This document shows positions 61,131 to 64,000 of a stretch of 64,000 nucleotides of DNA, piece after piece. Source of the DNA: Erysipelotrichaceae bacterium. Lineage in GTDB: Bacteria; Bacillota_I; Bacilli_A; Erysipelotrichales; Erysipelotrichaceae. Position numbers and translations under genes: made by a program. Positions within the stretch are counted from its first letter, which is position 1; every line of letters starts with the position of its first letter. The stretch is taken from NCBI GenBank assembly GCA_030694975.1, contig JAUYTU010000013.1, positions 59,333 to 123,332 of the forward strand. The letters run 5' to 3'. The notes beneath the pieces were generated by a model. That model searched no databases and was not told the DNA's origin. It saw only the letters and a program-made list of their open reading frames with translations.

Positions 61131-62397
61131 ATGCGATTTGACTTATGCGAAATTAGAGACTTCAGTAGAGGATTTTCAGGAGAAGGTATCTTTCTATCAT
61201 CATGCGTTACATGAAAAAACCGAGAAGGGAAATGATTTTCTCGGTTGGGTCGAATGGCCCAAGAATTTTGACAAAGAGGAGTTTGTCCGCGTACAAGCGG
61301 CTGCTGCAAGAATCCGTGCGGATGCAGAAGTTTTTTTGGTCTGTGGAATCGGTGGTTCGTATTTGGGAGCTCGTGCAGCAATCGAATTTGTACAAGGATT
61401 ATATGGTAAAAAGGATGTGGAAGTCTTGTATGTCGGTAATACATTTTCATCCACGGCTATTGTTCAATTACTTGAATATATTAAGGGTAAAAGTGTATAT
61501 TGCAATGTGATTTCAAAATCCGGGACAACCACAGAAACCGCATTGGCGTTTCGGATGATTCGTCAGTATATGGAATCGGAATATGGTGTTGAGCAAGCGG
61601 CAAAAAGGATTTTTGCGACAACGGATAAAAGCAGAGGTACACTGAAGGTATTGGCCGATAAGGCCGGTTACGAAACATTTACGATTCCTGATGATATCGG
61701 GGGTCGATATTCAGTTTTGACTTCTGTCGGGTTGTTGCCGATTGCGGTTGCAGGTATTGACATTGAAGCGGTGATGGCTGGCGCAAAATCGGCGATGCTT
61801 ACTTTAAATGATGAAAGTCTTAAGACTAACGCAGCTTATCAGTATGCGGTCGCACGTCGAATTTTGGAAAATCAAGGAAAATTTGCGGAAATGCTGGTTT
61901 CCTATGAATCTCATCTGACGATGTTGGCGGAGTGGTGGAAGCAGTTGTTTGGTGAGTCGGAGGGTAAAGAAGGTAAAGGTTTGTTGCCAGCGTCTGTCAA
62001 CTTCTCAACCGATTTGCATTCCATGGGACAATTTGTTCAGGAAGGCTCGAATAAGCTGTTTGAGTCGGTCATCGTTGTTGATCAGCCAATGCTGGATACC
62101 ACGGTGCCATCTGCGGAAGATGATGGAGATCAGTTGAATTATCTTGCGGGTAAGAGTTTGGATTGGGTGAATAAAATGGCGTTCAGAGGTACGTTGGCTG
62201 CGCATGTGGATGAGGGCAATGTGAGTAATATTCTGTTGAATATTGAAGACACTTCCGCCTTCACCTTTGGATATTTAGTTTATTTCTTCTTTAAGGCTTG
62301 CGGTATGAGTGTCTATCTGTTGGATGTAAATCCGTTTGATCAGCCAGGAGTCGAAGTATATAAGCGCAATATGTTTAAGTTGTTAGGTAAAAAATAG
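61123..62397 (+). CDS. pgi: Glucose-6-phosphate isomerase
   Basis: 424 residues from ATG 61123, preceded by AAGGAGAAAAAAC. Sugar-isomerase domain with CGIGGSYLGARAAIEF, ISKSGTTTETALAFR, DDIGGRYSVLTSVGLLP and the catalytic Glu in FVQEGSNKLFESV. It interconverts glucose-6-phosphate and fructose-6-phosphate. The length and motifs match the Gram-positive type. It ends at a terminator next to an insertion sequence. Confidence 0.95.
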   Translation: MIKCDLTYAKLETSVEDFQEKVSFYHHALHEKTEKGNDFLGWVEWPKNFDKEEFVRVQAAAARIRADAEVFLVCGIGGSYLGARAAIEFVQGLYGKKDVEVLYVGNTFSSTAIVQLLEYIKGKSVYCNVISKSGTTTETALAFRMIRQYMESEYGVEQAAKRIFATTDKSRGTLKVLADKAGYETFTIPDDIGGRYSVLTSVGLLPIAVAGIDIEAVMAGAKSAMLTLNDESLKTNAAYQYAVARRILENQGKFAEMLVSYESHLTMLAEWWKQLFGESEGKEGKGLLPASVNFSTDLHSMGQFVQEGSNKLFESVIVVDQPMLDTTVPSAEDDGDQLNYLAGKSLDWVNKMAFRGTLAAHVDEGNVSNILLNIEDTSAFTFGYLVYFFFKACGMSVYLLDVNPFDQPGVEVYKRNMFKLLGKK

Positions 62398-62406
62398 TAA
62401 ACGAAA

Positions 62407-62428
62407 AAAAGGAACGCAAGTTCCTTTT
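62407..62428 (+). terminator. pgi terminator, interrupted at its 3' edge by the insertion sequence
   Basis: AAAAGGAAC, loop GCAA, GTTCCTTTT (62420-62428). The last T is also the first base of the left terminal repeat of the IS. Confidence 0.85.
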
Positions 62429-62440
62429 CAGACTGATGAC

Positions 62441-62472
62441 AAGTGCACCTTTTAACAGGGTGCACTTTTTAA
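62441..62472. terminator. Terminator inside the left end of the IS
   Basis: AAGTGCACC (62441-62449), loop, GGTGCACTT (62459-62467) then T-run. It would stop transcription entering the element and the transposase transcript leaving it. Confidence 0.82.
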
Positions 62473-63881
62473 TACTTCAAAAATAAACAGCGTTGATGAC
62501 GCTGTATGTGTGTACTGATGAAATTCTTGAGGTTTGAGTAAGAAAAACAAGACTGTTGATGGAGCAGTAATGCCATCTTTTTCATGTTTTGGGCAGCGCA
62601 AGACAGCCAAGCGTAACTTTGTACTTTGGCTAACCCTCGATGAGTCGCATAGCGATACCCATGATTCTGTTTACTGTCCGCGAAGCTGCGTTCTACCGTG
62701 GTTTTGCGACGAGCATAGAGATTCTTCCCATGTTCACTCAGCCTTCGTTCACGAGCGCGATCGAATACTTCCTGCTTTACATGTCTGCGGATTTCCTTGC
62801 GATTGCTCTTTCCGGCACAATTCATCAACATCGGACAACCTTCGCACTGCTTCTTATCGAAGTAATGTTTGTATCCCAACTTATCGATATTTCGCATGGG
62901 CAGTTCACATCCGATGGGACATATATAGGCATCTCGCTCTTGGTCATAGGTGAAGTTCTTTCGATCTTCGCGGTTGGTATTAAACCGCCGATAAGCAATA
63001 GCACTGAAGATGTCTTTCTGCTCTAAGGCTTCCATAATCTCCCAGCTGTAATAGCCACTGTCTAGTCCGACATTCTCGGTTGAAAATCCATATTTGTTCA
63101 GAATATAGTCCACCCGACTGAGATAAGGTTTCGAATCATGGACATTGCCGGGAGTGATGTGAACATCGACAATGAAGTTGTTTAATCCGTCTACGGTCCG
63201 ATGATCCAAATACATGAACCCTTTTTCCTTCTCATCCCGGTGATAATAGCCGCTTTGAGGGTCGATCGTACTCACTTTCGTATGCTTGGTTTCACTCTCG
63301 TCGCTGAACTCGAAGGTTTCTTTCCCTAATTCCTCTCGGATACCATTGATTTCTCTCTCCAATGCCGCTTTGCGTTGCTTCACCACCATCTCTATCTGAT
63401 TGGTATATTTCCGAGTGTTGGCGTTGGCACGGATATGAGTCGAGTCGCTAAACAGATCACGTCCCGATACCAGTTTCCTCTTCATGGCGAGTTTGAGAAT
63501 GGTTGCGAAGATTTCTTCAAATATGGGAGTATTGGCATAGCGTCGCAGGTAATTCTGCGAAAAGGTGGAATAGTGTGGGACCGACTGTCCAAAAGGAATG
63601 CCTAAATACCAACGGAAGGAAGCATCGGTCTCACACTGTTTGATCGTTGCCCGCATCGACTTGATTCCATAGAGATACTGGAGCAGGACAATCTTAAATA
63701 AAACCACCGGCTCGATACAGTTCCTTCCTTTGTCTTGACTGTAAAGAGATCGTGTCTTTTCATTGATGAACGTTAGATCGACCGAAGCCTCAATTTTACG
63801 TAAAAGATGATCCTCGGGGACCATCTGTTCCATTGTCATAAGAATCAATTCGTCTTGTTGGTTTTTGCGTTCTTTATACAT
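62469..63881 (-). CDS. IS1182-family transposase
   Basis: 470 residues, intact. The N-terminal DUF772 domain (DKGRNCIEPVVLFKIVLLQYLYGIKS, FRWYLGIPFG) is followed by the DDE core: Asp in LFSDSTHIRANA, Asp in VGLDSGYYS, and Glu in TTVERSFADSKQNHGYRYA. A zinc-binding segment (CEGCPMLMNCAGKS) lies before the last motif. Starts at 63881 with GAGGGTGAAATT. Codon use does not clearly differ from neighbours by eye. No frameshift or stop, so it could be active. Confidence 0.95.
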   Translation of the reverse strand: MYKERKNQQDELILMTMEQMVPEDHLLRKIEASVDLTFINEKTRSLYSQDKGRNCIEPVVLFKIVLLQYLYGIKSMRATIKQCETDASFRWYLGIPFGQSVPHYSTFSQNYLRRYANTPIFEEIFATILKLAMKRKLVSGRDLFSDSTHIRANANTRKYTNQIEMVVKQRKAALEREINGIREELGKETFEFSDESETKHTKVSTIDPQSGYYHRDEKEKGFMYLDHRTVDGLNNFIVDVHITPGNVHDSKPYLSRVDYILNKYGFSTENVGLDSGYYSWEIMEALEQKDIFSAIAYRRFNTNREDRKNFTYDQERDAYICPIGCELPMRNIDKLGYKHYFDKKQCEGCPMLMNCAGKSNRKEIRRHVKQEVFDRARERRLSEHGKNLYARRKTTVERSFADSKQNHGYRYATHRGLAKVQSYAWLSCAAQNMKKMALLLHQQSCFSYSNLKNFISTHIQRHQRCLFLKY

Positions 63882-64000
63882 AATTTCACCCTCAAAATGT
63901 CCTCTTTATTTTATCATTTTTCGGATATCCGATAAAGATTGCCTTTCAAACAAATAAAAAAACTGTCGACATCTACAATTGTATTTGTCAACAGTCTGAG

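Larger units (their letters stand above)
62428..63999 (-). mobile_element. IS1182-family insertion sequence, apparently complete (~1572 bp)
   Basis: The left end TCAGACTGATGACAAGTGCA (62428-62447) and the reverse complement of the right end (63980-63999) match at 17 of 20 positions, giving the terminal inverted repeats. The element encloses one long transposase gene. The right flank is only one base inside the window, so a target duplication cannot be checked. Confidence 0.85.

Overview
The window reads as chromosome from a low-GC, anaerobic or oxygen-sensitive Gram-positive bacterium (Bacillota). The evidence is A-type flavodiiron protein, hemerythrin and rubredoxin-like proteins, strong AGGAGG ribosome sites, tRNAs with encoded CCA ends, type III glutamine synthetase, and alanine racemase, which implies a peptidoglycan wall. 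A class such as Erysipelotrichia is plausible but cannot be shown from the sequence alone. Recognisable promoters often carry an extended -10 of the form TGnTATAAT.

Layout. 1-2.1 kb: the tail of a Crp/Fnr regulator, then a DUF1858 and a DUF438/hemerythrin/PAS gene. 2.1-3.9 kb: a 528-residue XRE-type regulator facing a tiny transcription unit across two 17-bp palindromes. 4-7.4 kb: a glyoxalase-like gene, then an ArsR-type repressor, a Cd/Zn P-type ATPase and a DEDDh exonuclease. 7.5-11 kb: a pyrophosphatase-like gene, an RlmCD-type RNA methyltransferase, an SDR and a HAD phosphatase. 11-15.9 kb: a guanine riboswitch ahead of ade-guaB-guaA, converting adenine towards GMP. 15.8-17.4 kb: alr and a membrane gene. 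17.5-18.1 kb: six tRNAs (Val, Thr, Tyr, Gln, Lys, Gly), followed by a solo TnpB element. 19.4-24 kb: four metabolic or repair genes (nitroreductase, D-2-hydroxyacid dehydrogenase, aldo/keto reductase, mutY), yerC, and two unassigned structured RNAs with their own promoters and terminators.

24-28.9 kb: a methyltransferase, a GH3-family adenylating enzyme and a membrane GAF-GGDEF-HD-GYP protein in one overlapping operon. 28.9-33 kb: a second DUF1858 plus Crp/Fnr module, a YibE/F membrane protein and flavodiiron protein FprA, probably for nitric oxide or oxygen stress. 33-36.6 kb: a queuosine salvage set (YhhQ-type transporter, tgt, queA, queH). 36.6-48 kb: amino-acid and carbohydrate enzymes, bcp, threonine aldolase, an MFS carrier, and the U32 pair like B. 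subtilis TrhP1/TrhP2 with a SpoU methyltransferase. 48-62.4 kb: HAAS/DUF4097 genes, nadE, an AI-2E-type permease, a second P-type ATPase with a CPG motif and a detached HMA protein, glnA (type III), a NAGPA-type enzyme, NifU-like and S1 proteins, and pgi. 62.4-64 kb: a complete IS1182-family insertion sequence abutting the pgi terminator.

The best candidates for something new are three compact RNAs: about 3800-3876 (+), 21293-21439 (+) and 23375-23559 (-). The first may also encode an 11-residue peptide under control of the XRE regulator. None matches an RNA class recognised here.
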